Shown here piece by piece: positions 1 through 8,807 of a stretch of 64,000 bases of DNA; the stretch's first letter is position 1; every line of letters begins with the position of its first letter. Position numbers and translations under genes: made by a program. This DNA is from CAYUNA01 sp047629355 (GTDB taxonomy: Bacteria > Bacteroidota > Bacteroidia > Chitinophagales > Saprospiraceae). The DNA is taken from NCBI GenBank assembly GCA_047629355.1, contig JBLHWU010000001.1, positions 1-64,000 of the forward strand. The letters run 5' to 3'. Under the pieces are notes generated by a model. The model saw nothing but the letters and a program-made list of their open reading frames with translations. It was not told the DNA's origin and ran no database searches.

Positions 1-1
1 T

Positions 2-826
2 GTCGAAAATGAAGCTATTAAAAAGGTTACAATATCAGCCACGAGGATTACGGTTATAAATTAACCTTAATGAATGCACGCGATGCCCTGTCGCAAGGAC
101 ATTTAAAAGTGATGGTGAATAAGTATACGATGGTAGAATTGGTTATTTTCAAACGGTCGCCTAAGGAGAAGGAAATTATTTTTTACCTACCGCCAATTTC
201 TAAAAATTTGCAGCAAATGGAGCGCGGTTATTTTACCGATAGAGAAGAATTGATGATTGCAGAACCTGATTCACTTTGGGGAAAAACGATTTACCCCTTC
301 CTGCGAATTTATCAAAGTAAAAAGATTCAGCAACCGCTGAGTATGGGCGATAGTACCAGCATTTCATTTATCAAAGAAGTGACGATTGAGGAGAAAATTA
401 AAAAGAGGGAAAGGGGATAAGAAAAAGAGGGAAGAAGAATTGGTCAAAGCCGTGATTGAAGAGGCAGTGAAAACTGAATTTTTGGAAGAAATAACTGAAG
501 GAGATATGCGTACAGACTCTATTGCTATGGAAGAAGAAGCCGTTGAGAAAAAAGTAAAAATCACCACAAAATACTACGTTGTAGTGCGTTCTATCATTCA
601 ATATGAGGATGCGACGACCGAAGATAAAACGTGGAAATATGAAGTTAAAAACGTTAAAAGTAGAGCAGATGAAAGTGCAAGATTGGACGAAGAAAAGTAT
701 CAATGGGAATTGATTACCGCGAAAGGGAAGTTAATATATATATGTATTTAAATGGCGATAATACGGTGAGTACAATGGAAATTGAGGATGAAAAATATTT
801 GATGCGCGGTTTTTTAAAATTACTCA
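2..826 (+). pseudogene. Broken hypothetical gene (three apparent frameshifts)
   Basis: Coding-like sequence runs from the window edge to about 826 but jumps between frames 2, 1, 2 and 1. The changes fall near 35-45, near 395-415 in a purine-rich run, and near 735-745 in an AT dinucleotide run. The frame-1 part (to a stop at 418-420) carries NARDALSQGHLKVMVNK; the frame-2 part (about 400-751) is rich in Glu and Lys and contains TTKYYVVVRSIIQYEDAT; the last piece begins MYLNGDNTVSTMEIEDEK at 742. The final frame runs into an inverted repeat (835-904), which probably truncates it. I do not recognise the family. Either it is a decaying gene, or indel sequencing errors in simple runs broke an intact one; reads would decide. 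Confidence 0.55.
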
Positions 827-834
827 AACCCTCA

Positions 835-904
835 GTATGTTGGCTTCAGCCTACGCGTAAACAGTTCATAACCAATCGTTAAAGTGTAGACTGAAGCCTA
901 CATA
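835..904. repeat. Palindromic intergenic repeat (GTATGTnGGCTTCAG type)
   Basis: The left arm GTATGTTGGCTTCAGCCTAC (835-854) matches the reverse complement of 885-904 (GTATGTAGGCTTCAGTCTAC) with two mismatches, around a 30-base loop. It follows the broken gene directly. A repeat of similar style (GTAGCCTTC arms) occurs at 34495-34557. The rest of 905-1183 is AT-rich and I see nothing else in it. Confidence 0.7.
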
Positions 905-1183
905 CCAACGGTTCACAATTTGAAATAACCCGCTAGAAATAAAGCAAAAAAGAATTACAAACACAAACACATATAATTTATTTTAAATACTTAAAAACCT
1001 ACCTATTAACGAATTGGCACTGATTTTGATGAAAAAAAAAGAAAGGAACAACACATCTTAATCAAACACTTTATACAATTACAAAATTAATTATTCATTC
1101 TTAGGCTTTTTCAAAAAACATCAGTGACGCGTTTCATTTTTGGACTATTTTGAAAGACGAAGTCTATTTTCAAACTTCATACT

Positions 1184-1732
1184 ATGCTAATTGACCTTAT
1201 CTTTACCGTAGTCGTAGTGTCTGGTTTTTACCTTGGTTTTTCACCAAAAGTAACCGGCGCAGTCTCCCGATTTTTCTTAGTCATATTTGCGTTGTTGCTA
1301 TCGTTGAACATCGCGCCCTATATCACTGAATTTGTAGGTAGCCATTATAAGACAGAAACTGGGATTTTATTCTTTTTCACCGTCATTGTCAGCTTTTTAA
1401 TCTCCGTTATGATGATTCGATTGGTGATGGGCTACACTGGTAAGTTTGTCCAACAAGACAATATGAATCTCGCCACCAACCTGAGTAGCGGTCTACTAAT
1501 TGGCTGCCTTTTATTGGTCGCTTACGGCGGTTTGTTATATGTAGTTGACGAAGCAGATGTAATTAGCAAGCAAACTAAAAGAGATTCCCTGACTTATTCC
1601 TTTGCACGGGAATTTCCAGAAAAAGCCCGAGCGAGTATGGTCTCTGCCAAACCAATTGTCGAAGATTTTTGGGAATACATCACTGATGGCATGGAAGATA
1701 ATTATAAGAAAAGTAAAAAAAGTGGGCGATAA
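1184..1732 (+). CDS. CvpA family membrane protein
   Basis: This 182-residue protein has four hydrophobic segments (about 3-20, 27-48, 62-82 and 102-122) and then a charged tail ending KKSKKSGR. Topology, length and the N-terminal MLIDLIFTVVVVSGFYLGF with a Gly-rich turn fit the CvpA (colicin V production) family of inner-membrane proteins. In Escherichia coli CvpA is needed for colicin V export and bile tolerance; the molecular role is unknown. The start at 1184 puts the first membrane helix at residue 3, usual for the family. The gene stands alone, with a strong terminator 20 bases downstream. Confidence 0.85.
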   Translation: MLIDLIFTVVVVSGFYLGFSPKVTGAVSRFFLVIFALLLSLNIAPYITEFVGSHYKTETGILFFFTVIVSFLISVMMIRLVMGYTGKFVQQDNMNLATNLSSGLLIGCLLLVAYGGLLYVVDEADVISKQTKRDSLTYSFAREFPEKARASMVSAKPIVEDFWEYITDGMEDNYKKSKKSGR

Positions 1733-1750
1733 TTTAGCTCTTTTTTAAAA

Positions 1751-1793
1751 TTAAAATAGGCGTTACTTCTAACAGTAACGCCTATTTTAATTC
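1751..1793 (+). terminator. Rho-independent terminator after cvpA
   Basis: A perfect stem of AAAATAGGCGTTACT with AGTAACGCCTATTTT encloses a 6-base loop and ends in a T-rich tail. It lies about 20 bases past the CvpA stop codon. Confidence 0.88.
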
Positions 1794-1805
1794 CAGTTTG
1801 TTCGA

Positions 1806-1841
1806 TAAAAAAAGGGGTAGAACAAATTGCTCTAACCCCTG
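1806..1841 (-). terminator. Terminator for the hsp20 genes
   Basis: Read on the minus strand, a stem AGGGGTTAGA / TCTACCCCT with a short loop is followed by seven T residues. It lies about 135 bases after the stop of the downstream Hsp20 gene and faces the CvpA terminator. Confidence 0.7.
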
Positions 1842-1976
1842 ATTAAACACCTAAAACCCTATCCTTAAAGCTGCCTTCTGTTTCTCCAAAAGCGAAATTT
1901 CGAAGAAACGACAGACAGTTTTTTTGCATGATAATTTTGGCGTACCGTCAATTTTTTACCGTTGACTAGCCACCGT

Positions 1977-2420
1977 TTAGTTAACCGCAATTGTTTTTGC
2001 GGGAAGCGGTTTCGCCTCTTCTTTTTTTGGTAATACGACACTCAACACCCCTTTTTCATAAATGGCGTTGATATTGTTGGCATTAACCGTATCGGGCAGC
2101 GTGAACGTTCGTTTGAAGGAAGTGAAATTGAATTCTCGCTTCACATATTTCTCCTTCGTTTCTTCTTTCTTATCCTCTATTTTCGCTTCGATGGTTAGCA
2201 AGTCTTGGTCGAGATTTAAGCTAAAATCTGATTTTCCCAAGCCTGGTGCTGCCAGTTCAATTTTGTACTCATTTTCGGATTCCACAATATTGATGGAAGG
2301 CGAAGTGGTAGAAAAATTGACATCTGCGAAGTGGTTCACATTGCCGTTAAAAAAGCTATCTAAAAATGAATCAATTGACGTTCCAACTGATTTTGAATTT
2401 TGAAATTTTGTCGGTTTCAT
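1977..2420 (-). CDS. Small heat-shock protein (Hsp20/alpha-crystallin)
   Basis: Small heat-shock proteins bind unfolding proteins without ATP and form oligomers in the cytoplasm. This 147-residue protein has a short Phe-rich N-terminal arm (SFLDSFFNGN), an alpha-crystallin domain from about residue 45 that includes the strands EYKIELAAPGLGKSDF and REFNFTSFKRTFTLP, and the hallmark AxxxxGVL motif as AIYEKGVLSVVLPK near residue 125. I prefer the start at 2420 (MKPTKFQNSK): an upstream ATG would overlap the preceding hsp20 gene and add a non-conserved leader. It is the second of two tandem paralogues and very likely co-transcribed with the first. Confidence 0.92.
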   Translation of the reverse strand: MKPTKFQNSKSVGTSIDSFLDSFFNGNVNHFADVNFSTTSPSINIVESENEYKIELAAPGLGKSDFSLNLDQDLLTIEAKIEDKKEETKEKYVKREFNFTSFKRTFTLPDTVNANNINAIYEKGVLSVVLPKKEEAKPLPAKTIAVN

Positions 2421-2478
2421 ATTCTTATTATTTATAGGTTTGAAATTTAATAATTGTTCGGTCAAATCACAAAAAAGA

Positions 2479-2922
2479 TTATGCAATTTCTATTTTTTTG
2501 GCTGGTTGTGGCTTGGCTTCTTCTTTTTTAGCCAAGGTCACGACTAAGATTCCGCTGTTGAACGCAGCGTTAATTTGCTCTAAATCAATCACTTCTGACA
2601 AGTTAAAGCTGTGCGTAAACGCGCTGTAGTTAAATTCCCGTCGCGTAAATTTCTCTCCTTCTTTTTGCTCCATTTCTTTCTTTCCAGAAATGGTCAAAAC
2701 GCTATTGTCTACTTTCAAATTGAAATCTTCCTTGCCCAAGCCCGGTGCTGCCAACTCAATTCGGTAGTCCTCATCCGTTTCGATAATATTGACAGCTGGT
2801 CGATTTTTGATGACAGATTTAGGCGCATATTTCGTGGCTGCTGCGTTTGCTTTTCGGTTGACGTTGGTTGGGAAGAAGTGATTTTTTCCTTTGTTCCCTG
2901 AATATACATTTACAAATCTCAT
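2479..2922 (-). CDS. Small heat-shock protein (Hsp20/alpha-crystallin), paralogue
   Basis: This 147-residue paralogue sits 58 bases upstream of the other Hsp20 gene and has exactly the same length. It contains the matching blocks YRIELAAPGLGKEDFNLKV, REFNYSAFTHSFNLSE and the C-terminal motif AAFNSGILVVTLAKKEE. The N-terminal arm differs (basic, Asn/Lys rich, MRFVNVYSGNKGKNHFF), so the two chaperones may assemble differently or co-assemble. The pair looks like a local tandem duplication. No heat-shock operator could be identified upstream. Confidence 0.92.
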   Translation of the reverse strand: MRFVNVYSGNKGKNHFFPTNVNRKANAAATKYAPKSVIKNRPAVNIIETDEDYRIELAAPGLGKEDFNLKVDNSVLTISGKKEMEQKEGEKFTRREFNYSAFTHSFNLSEVIDLEQINAAFNSGILVVTLAKKEEAKPQPAKKIEIA

Positions 2923-3254
2923 GGTTTGATATTTTTAAGTTTTTTAAATCAAATTGATGATTTGTTATGTACAAAAGGTGGGCCGAGGGAATTTTTGGGA
3001 CATTATTGCAGAAAAGAGGATATTTAAGGTGACAAAATGTCACTTTTAAGTAAACATTACTGACAATTTGTCTAACTTGATGAGTATTATTGGATATCCC
3101 GACTTAGAATTTTATCAACTTTTGCAAATACATACTTCTCCACTAACCTTGAAAGAATAATCTCATTAAATTTCTGATAAGCAGTTAACAGATAAATATT
3201 CTCCAAATCTTGATATTTGGAGTCGGTAGAGCTATTATAATAGCCGTTTAATCT

Positions 3255-3660
3255 CTATCTTATCCCAATCGGACCACAATCAATTTTTGACGATGGTGTG
3301 AAGGGCGGCGAATAATTTCCATTGCAACCCATAAATTTCAAATTTAATTCATTGCCATCAGCATTGTGTCGTATTACCAGAGAATCAGAATATGGTCCGT
3401 ACATCAATAGTATCGGTTTTCATTTTCAATAAATTTCTGCGCAAATTTTTCAATATCAGCTGCGATAGAATCTCTCAAATTTCCAAATCTAAGTCCTGTT
3501 TGATATTGACGCGCCATGCGATTGATCTTGGCTTTCAACTTTCTATAATCTTCTGAATACAAATCCCTTAAACCCCAGTCTTTTTACTCAAAATCGACAA
3601 TTTCTCGGGCAAAATTCTTTCTCATTAGCAAAAGGAAATCGTATAATTTTCATCAGTATA
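3255..3660 (-). pseudogene. Decayed hypothetical gene fragment
   Basis: The minus strand keeps recognisable coding sequence: KDWGLRDLYSEDYRKLKA, then NLRDSIAADIEKFAQKF, then after a frame change near 3402-3420 MYGPYSDSLVIRHNADG and a tail ending KIDCGPIGIR before a stop at 3255-3257. An in-frame TAA at 3584-3586 interrupts the N-terminal part. One stop plus one frameshift make it a pseudogene. I do not recognise the family. The stretch 2923-3254 holds nothing I can identify. Confidence 0.55.
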
Positions 3661-3783
3661 CAGTTCATTTTTTTTTAGAATTTTGAAAAAAATCTGAATC
3701 ACTCTTTATTTTTTATTCACATTCAAAAGACATAAATAAACTTGCCATTCCAATAAAATATAGGACTTTCATAATTTCAAATT

Positions 3784-4659
3784 TTAAGGTGACAACACTT
3801 CTTTTAAAACTCTACCCGCCGCACTTTGCAAATATTTCAACTCCAACATTCCTCTTTGATAATTTTGCATTCTCTTTTTTAGCGAATCGTCACGAATTCC
3901 AATTCTTATCAAATCATAACTAGCGACCAATCCTATTCTGTTATCCTTTACACTTTTAATCGCCTTTTTTAGTAATAATTGTCGCTCAGATTCTGTATAA
4001 TATGATGCAATCAATTTTAAAAATAGAGGAAATAGCAACTCGTCTTTCATTGAAATCACCCCGTAAGTATTAGTGAATCTGCGCATTAATAAATGAGCAT
4101 CGTTGTAATCATCCTGAGCAAAAGCGATGGATAATTGTAAATGCAACAGTTCTCTTCGCCATTTCCTAAAACCATGACCACAACCTATCACCCCACGTTT
4201 TGCCACTAAATAACACAGGGCGTAATGATTCGCTTTCTTAAACTTTCCTTGTTCCAAATAAATCTTTGCTAAATTATCAAGAGCCGTGAATCTTAAAATA
4301 GCAACTCTATTGAAAGTATACTTTAACTCCCATTCCATCGTATTTTCAACTTTTGCAATTTTGTTATAGTGATGAATCGCTTTTTTCAGTTTATCTAATT
4401 TTTCATAAAGTTGCCCGATTTTATAATGCGCCGATAATAATTCCCATCTTCGAGGACAGTCAGTTTTTATAGAATCCAAAAGCAACTTTGCTAATTTCAC
4501 CGAATCTTTCGATGCTTCTGAGTTTTCTATAAGGACGTTGTCAGATATTTTAGAAATGCGGGCTAGGAATTGAGAACAAGCATCATTTTGTGCCTGCAAC
4601 AAATTTCTATTGACAAAAAATGTGAGTAAAATCTGTAGAATAAGCGTTTTGGCTAACAT
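3784..4659 (-). CDS. Secreted TPR-like helical repeat protein
   Basis: This 291-residue protein begins with a signal peptide (MLAKTLILQILLTFFVNRNLLQAQ) and then shows paired helices like tetratricopeptide repeats. Examples are AHYKIGQLYEKLDKLKKAIHHYNKI near residues 80-104 and LDNLAKIYLEQGKFKKANHYAL near 132-153, with the small and aromatic residue spacing of TPRs. It is probably periplasmic or surface-exposed and may mediate protein contacts, but no partner can be named from context. It lies alone beside a decayed gene on the same strand. Confidence 0.65.
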   Translation of the reverse strand: MLAKTLILQILLTFFVNRNLLQAQNDACSQFLARISKISDNVLIENSEASKDSVKLAKLLLDSIKTDCPRRWELLSAHYKIGQLYEKLDKLKKAIHHYNKIAKVENTMEWELKYTFNRVAILRFTALDNLAKIYLEQGKFKKANHYALCYLVAKRGVIGCGHGFRKWRRELLHLQLSIAFAQDDYNDAHLLMRRFTNTYGVISMKDELLFPLFLKLIASYYTESERQLLLKKAIKSVKDNRIGLVASYDLIRIGIRDDSLKKRMQNYQRGMLELKYLQSAAGRVLKEVLSP

Positions 4660-4813
4660 CTTTTTAGTGAGGTTTCTTTTTAAAATTGAGTATCAAAATT
4701 AGAACGGAATAATAAGCGTTATATTTAGGCTTTAACATTCAAGTACCTGAACACAAATAATCAAGTTCTAAAAATTGTCTCCTCTATTAAAAACATAGAC
4801 TAAAAAATAGACC

Positions 4814-5938
4814 ATGTCCACCATCCAAACCCTAATCATCGGCGCCGGCCCCGCAGGTCTCGCCACTGCTGCCCGTCTCCGCAAAGCCAACCTCGATTTC
4901 ACCATCATCGAGCAAAGCCAGCACGTCGGCAACGCTTGGCGCAACCACTACGACCGCTTGCACCTGCATACCGTGAAAGAGTGGTCGCATTTACCGCACC
5001 TACCCTTTCCAGAAGATTATCCACGCTACGTTTCGCGGCAGCAATTGGTAGATTATATGGTGAATTATGCGCAACATTTTGACATTAAACCAAAGCATGG
5101 CGTAGAGGTTTTAACCATTAAAAAAGCAGGTGATAATTGGAAAGCCATTACTAAAAGTGGTGAAACTTTTTTAGCTAAAAACATCATCGTCGCTACCGGT
5201 GTCAATCGTACTCCAAAAGTCCCTACTTGGCGTGGACAAACTGATTTTAAAGGAAAAATTGAACATAGTCGAACGTATAAAAATCCGAAGCCGTATCTTG
5301 ACAAGCGCGTTTTGGTAGTTGGAATTGGTAATACAGGTGCGGAAATTGCGCTTGACTTGTCGGAACATGGCGTGGAAACAACCATCGTTGCACGGGGAGA
5401 AATTAGCCTGGTGCCGCGTGATTTGAACGGGCGTCCGGTGCAAGTGACGGGTAAGCAGTTGGAGAAATTACCATTTGGTTTGGGAGATTGGTTGGGTGCG
5501 CAAATTCGGAAGGTTTACTTTGGCGATTTATCCAAATATGGTTTAAAAATGTCGAAAGAATCACCGACTAAATTACTGCGCGAAACGGGTAAGACACCAC
5601 TCATTGACTTGGGTACAATTGCCGCAATTAAAGTAGGAAAAATTAAAGTAGTTGGCGATATTGACTATTTTACGAAGACAGGCGTGACATTTAAAGAGGA
5701 AGGATATCGGGAGTTTGATGCGGTTATTTTAGCTACAGGTTACGCTGCGAAGATTGAAGAATTGGTCGAAAATGGAGTAAATTTATTGGATAATTATGGT
5801 TGTACAAAAAGTCCAATTGGACCAGATTTTCACGAAGGGCTGTATTTTGTTGGATTCGATAACTATAAAACAGGTGGGATTTTGGGGACTATTTTTCAAG
5901 ATTCAGAAACAGTAGTTCGAGCGATTTTAAAGGATTAA
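4814..5938 (+). CDS. Flavin-containing monooxygenase-like oxidoreductase (FAD/NADPH)
   Basis: The 374-residue protein has the layout of a class B flavin monooxygenase. An FAD-binding GAGPAGLA lies at residues 10-17, the FMO fingerprint FKGKIEHSRTY at 145-155, an NADPH-binding Rossmann GIGNTGAEIA at 170-179, and a late ILATGY motif. The overall pattern resembles YUCCA/CzcO-type enzymes. Such enzymes oxygenate soft nucleophiles or ketones through a C4a-hydroperoxyflavin; the substrate here is unknown. The first 60 codons are markedly C/G richer at third positions than the rest, which is odd but does not break the frame. It is monocistronic. Confidence 0.85.
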   Translation: MSTIQTLIIGAGPAGLATAARLRKANLDFTIIEQSQHVGNAWRNHYDRLHLHTVKEWSHLPHLPFPEDYPRYVSRQQLVDYMVNYAQHFDIKPKHGVEVLTIKKAGDNWKAITKSGETFLAKNIIVATGVNRTPKVPTWRGQTDFKGKIEHSRTYKNPKPYLDKRVLVVGIGNTGAEIALDLSEHGVETTIVARGEISLVPRDLNGRPVQVTGKQLEKLPFGLGDWLGAQIRKVYFGDLSKYGLKMSKESPTKLLRETGKTPLIDLGTIAAIKVGKIKVVGDIDYFTKTGVTFKEEGYREFDAVILATGYAAKIEELVENGVNLLDNYGCTKSPIGPDFHEGLYFVGFDNYKTGGILGTIFQDSETVVRAILKD

Positions 5939-6007
5939 ACTTACTTTACCATATAACAAACATAGCATTTTCATATAGCTTATTTCAACCTTTTAAAATT
6001 TATCTAC

Positions 6008-6239
6008 TACGTACTGGGTGTACGAAAAACTGCACATACACGTATTCATTAGGCACAGCGTGCCGGCACTCTTGGTAATAGTAAAATGAAGATATTCCAA
6101 AGCCGCAGCGCGGCGGCACTCTTTGCTCTTCAAAAGTTCAAGAGGGTCGGCACGCTGTGCCTGCATTTCTAAACCAGTACATCTCTCACAAAAAACTGTT
6201 GACGTATGCGTGCAGTTTTTTGTACACCCTACGTACTTG
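6008..6239. repeat. Long palindromic repeat element (MITE-like)
   Basis: The outer arms are inverted: GGGTGTACGAAAAACTGCAC near 6017-6036 pairs with the complement of GTGCAGTTTTTTGTACACCC near 6211-6230, extended by TACGTA on both sides. A second inverted pair, GGCACAGCGTGCC and GGCACGCTGTGCC, lies inside. The inner module 6052-6125 (TCTTGGTAATA, then GCAGCGCGGCGGCACTCT) recurs at 39411-39485. An 86-codon minus-strand frame spans the whole element and is best taken as fortuitous. Confidence 0.75.
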
Positions 6240-6332
6240 TAAAAGGTTTGCAAAAAAACAAAATTTACAACTCAAAATATTGGTTATTGGCTACTTGAAG
6301 TAGTTTTAAAACTATATTGAATAGCTAAAATT

Positions 6333-6446
6333 AAGCTATAAAAAGCCATGTGGCTATGTGAACCACCTGCGCTATGTGGTAAAAAAAATGGAATTCATTT
6401 CAATAATGCTATGTGAGAATGCTGTGTTTGCTATGTGGTAAAAGAC
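6333..6446. repeat. Cluster of GCTATGTG direct repeats
   Basis: The octamer GCTATGTG occurs at least four times in about 100 bases, twice within a longer GCTATGTGGTAAAA, just downstream of the EamA transporter gene. It looks like a degenerate short-repeat array rather than a gene; function unknown. Confidence 0.55.
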
Positions 6447-6448
6447 AT

Positions 6449-7336
6449 TCATTTCTGCTGCCGACTCACCAAATAAACTCCAATAAATATCAACGCGCCC
6501 GCCACCATCTTTTCCCAAGTCAGTATATCTTTCCCCCAGAGCAAAGCAATCACCGTCGCTACCACAGGCTGCAAATAAATATAAACGCTCACCACCGAAG
6601 GGTTCACTATTTTCAACGCAAAAGCATTTAATAAGTACGCTAAAAACGTGGTCGCTACCATAATAAAGGCGAATGATGCCCATACCTCCATTGGAAATTC
6701 ACCCCACTCTATCGTTTCAATTCCGCTAACGCCAAACGGTAGCATCAAGACGAATCCAATAGAAAACACCCATTTAACGACCGTCAACGGATGGTATTTT
6801 TTCATTAATGATTTAACTAAAACTAAGTAAATGCCATAAGAAGTTGCATTCACCAATATCATCAAATCACCCTTGAAATTTTCTATATTCCAACTAAAGC
6901 CGCCATTTTTCAACCAAATCAACGTAATTGCCCCAGTAATTCCAAACAAAATACCTGCGATTTTCAGATTGGTAATGCGCTCCCGAATGATGACTGCTGA
7001 AGCGATTAATACCAAAATCGGCGTGGTCGTCATAATCAAAGAAGCGTTGATAGGTGTGGTATATTTTAAGCCGACAATGAAGAAGGATTGGTTAAGCGCG
7101 ACTCCTGTCATCGCACAAAGGAATAAGCGTCCAAAGTCCGATTTATCGACTTTTTCTTTAATGAATACTTTATGAAATAGATTAAATAAAACGGCTCCCG
7201 TAATCACTCGAAACATCACCAAATTAATCGGCATCATGTAATTGTCATCTATAACAACTTTAGTAATCGAGTAATTTGCGCCATAAATTAAAGCGACGGC
7301 TAAAAGAGCAAAATGGGCTTTGAGTGTTGAAGACAT
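6449..7336 (-). CDS. EamA-family (DMT superfamily) transporter
   Basis: The 295-residue protein has about ten hydrophobic segments in two homologous halves of five, the two-EamA-domain layout of drug/metabolite exporters. Typical features are ALIYGANYSITKVVI in the first helix, INASLIMTTTPILVLIASAVIIRERI at the end of the first half, and VVATVIALLWGKDILTWEKMVAGALIFIGVYLV at the end of the second. Members export amino acids, nucleosides or other small metabolites across the inner membrane; the substrate cannot be predicted. No operon partner is present. Confidence 0.88.
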   Translation of the reverse strand: MSSTLKAHFALLAVALIYGANYSITKVVIDDNYMMPINLVMFRVITGAVLFNLFHKVFIKEKVDKSDFGRLFLCAMTGVALNQSFFIVGLKYTTPINASLIMTTTPILVLIASAVIIRERITNLKIAGILFGITGAITLIWLKNGGFSWNIENFKGDLMILVNATSYGIYLVLVKSLMKKYHPLTVVKWVFSIGFVLMLPFGVSGIETIEWGEFPMEVWASFAFIMVATTFLAYLLNAFALKIVNPSVVSVYIYLQPVVATVIALLWGKDILTWEKMVAGALIFIGVYLVSRQQK

Positions 7337-7616
7337 TGAAAATATTATTCGTTAAAAACAATGCACGCTACTTACGCGAGCGCGGATAGGGTTTTGAGGA
7401 TAAAAAATATATTTTTTTTAAAACGGCTTTCAAGAGATTAGGGAATAAATAACTTACCAATTATGACGAAGTATTTTTTCTTTTGAAAGACCTAAAAAAA
7501 GCAAGCATAACTGGTTATTTGAAACTTTTTATAGGTTTTTTAAAAGGAAAAAGGCATGTCCCGACCAAAGTGAAGGGGAGGCGTCAGAATGATAGGTTAT
7601 TTATTTCCTACTCCCT

Positions 7617-7662
7617 AAATAAAAACAGGGATGAATTGTTGGTTCATCCCTGTTTTTATTTT
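7617..7662 (-). terminator. Bidirectional terminator after gldN'
   Basis: An almost perfect stem of AAATAAAAACAGGGATGAA with TTCATCCCTGTTTTTATTT surrounds a 7-base loop, with A and T runs on both sides so it can act on either strand. It lies 14 bases beyond the stop of the second gldN copy and marks the end of the T9SS gene block. Confidence 0.88.
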
Positions 7663-7675
7663 AGTTGTTGTCTGT

Positions 7676-8536
7676 TTAATAAGACCACAAGTCATGTTCA
7701 TAATTAAAAATTGATTGCTTAATCTTATCCGCTTCCAACAATAAATCAACGCCTGATAAATAATCTTGTAAACGTCGATTTAACACATTCGATTCCTTGT
7801 AAATATAGCTGGCAAAAAACCGCATTTCCAATAAATCTTCCCAAGTATTTGGGCTGGCATCGTTTCCTGGGTTAAAAACCCGTTCTTCTGCCAAAGTCGC
7901 GCGCGCTTCTGGATAATATATCCAAAACATCGGCTTTTCATAACGGAAGTTTCCATTTTCATCTTTCACATCAATCAATGGCGCCAATCCTAAAATGCGT
8001 ACTTGCATGGTGGAAGTTTCTTCGTCAAAAAACCAAATTTCTTTCATTCGAAAACGCTTGACGTCTTCTGGATTCAAGTCATTTCTAACAACTTGAATTT
8101 GCTCTTCATAAGTTTCTGGGTCAAACGTAATAACCGTATCAACTGTCGCCCCCATAGACGCAACTTCTTCTGGAGTCAAGGGAGAAGTAAATTTATCATC
8201 TTCTGTGCTATAAGCAGTCAAGCTACCATCCGTTGTTGCATCCATTAGAATAGAGAAAAATGGACGCTCTGGATAGCCAAAAGGTAAGTTCATCTTTTCG
8301 CGAATATCAATCACTCGCCAAATGCGCTTTTCCCACATAATGTCTGCTTCCCGCACATGTTCATACGGCAATATTCGACGAGAAGAACGCTCGACTAAAC
8401 CATCCAACGGGTCATTATTTCCTAAAGTTCCCATGTTGATATCATCAGGCGTTTGTGCAAAAGATATTTGACACATCGCTAATACGAATAGGCTCAATAG
8501 AATTAATTTCGGATTACTTTTTTTGATAGTTACCAT
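7676..8536 (-). CDS. gldN: T9SS ring protein GldN/PorN, second copy
   Basis: GldN/PorN is the periplasmic partner of the lipoprotein GldK/PorK in the T9SS outer ring, essential for secretion and gliding. This 286-residue protein has a signal peptide ending in ISFAQ and the family core: READIMWEKRIWRVIDIREK, then KFTSPLTPEEVASMGATVDT, then RFRMKEIWFFDEETSTMQVR, ending in FNYEHDLWSY. It follows a near-twin 271 bases upstream. The cores are almost identical while the region after the signal peptide differs. A terminator and a -7 promoter element lie between the copies, so this one is probably transcribed separately. It corresponds in arrangement to the gldN/gldO pair of Flavobacterium johnsoniae. 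Confidence 0.93.
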   Translation of the reverse strand: MVTIKKSNPKLILLSLFVLAMCQISFAQTPDDINMGTLGNNDPLDGLVERSSRRILPYEHVREADIMWEKRIWRVIDIREKMNLPFGYPERPFFSILMDATTDGSLTAYSTEDDKFTSPLTPEEVASMGATVDTVITFDPETYEEQIQVVRNDLNPEDVKRFRMKEIWFFDEETSTMQVRILGLAPLIDVKDENGNFRYEKPMFWIYYPEARATLAEERVFNPGNDASPNTWEDLLEMRFFASYIYKESNVLNRRLQDYLSGVDLLLEADKIKQSIFNYEHDLWSY

Positions 8537-8677
8537 TACGATAATTTTTTAGCGCTCAAAAAGCAGCTATTTAGCACCCAAAGCAAGTACCAATACTTAC
8601 CAACGATTGCTGATGTTATTTTTATAAAAAGTATGAGATCATTAGAAGGTAGGGTAAGCTTGACTATTTTTATATCG

Positions 8678-8685
8678 CAAAGGTA
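8678..8685 (-). promoter_or_regulatory. Bacteroidota -7 element before gldN'
   Basis: The minus strand reads TACCTTTG, an exact TAnnTTTG, about 140 bases upstream of the second gldN copy. No good TTTG lies 19-21 bases further upstream, so only half the promoter is supported. Confidence 0.45.
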
Positions 8686-8750
8686 TAAAAACTATGTGTT
8701 GTGTTCACTTTGCATTGGTGGTTAAATATTCTAAATTTTATTCTCAAAAC

Positions 8751-8787
8751 AAAAAGGGAGAATTCCTTTAAGAAATCCTCCCTTTTT
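8751..8787 (-). terminator. Terminator after first gldN copy
   Basis: A stem AAAAAGGGAG / CTCCCTTTTT encloses a 17-base loop that can partly pair. It lies about 20 bases after the stop at 8808 and separates the two gldN copies. Confidence 0.8.
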
Positions 8788-8807
8788 GACATGTCTACCA
8801 ACTCTTC

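Noticed and set aside
5993..6253. An 86-codon minus-strand open frame
   Set aside because: It lies wholly inside the palindromic element 6008-6239. Its composition follows the repeat arms, and it has no recognisable domain.
7483..7707. A 74-codon plus-strand frame downstream of the EamA gene
   Set aside because: It reads through a strong terminator hairpin (7617-7662) and into the end of the second gldN copy on the opposite strand.
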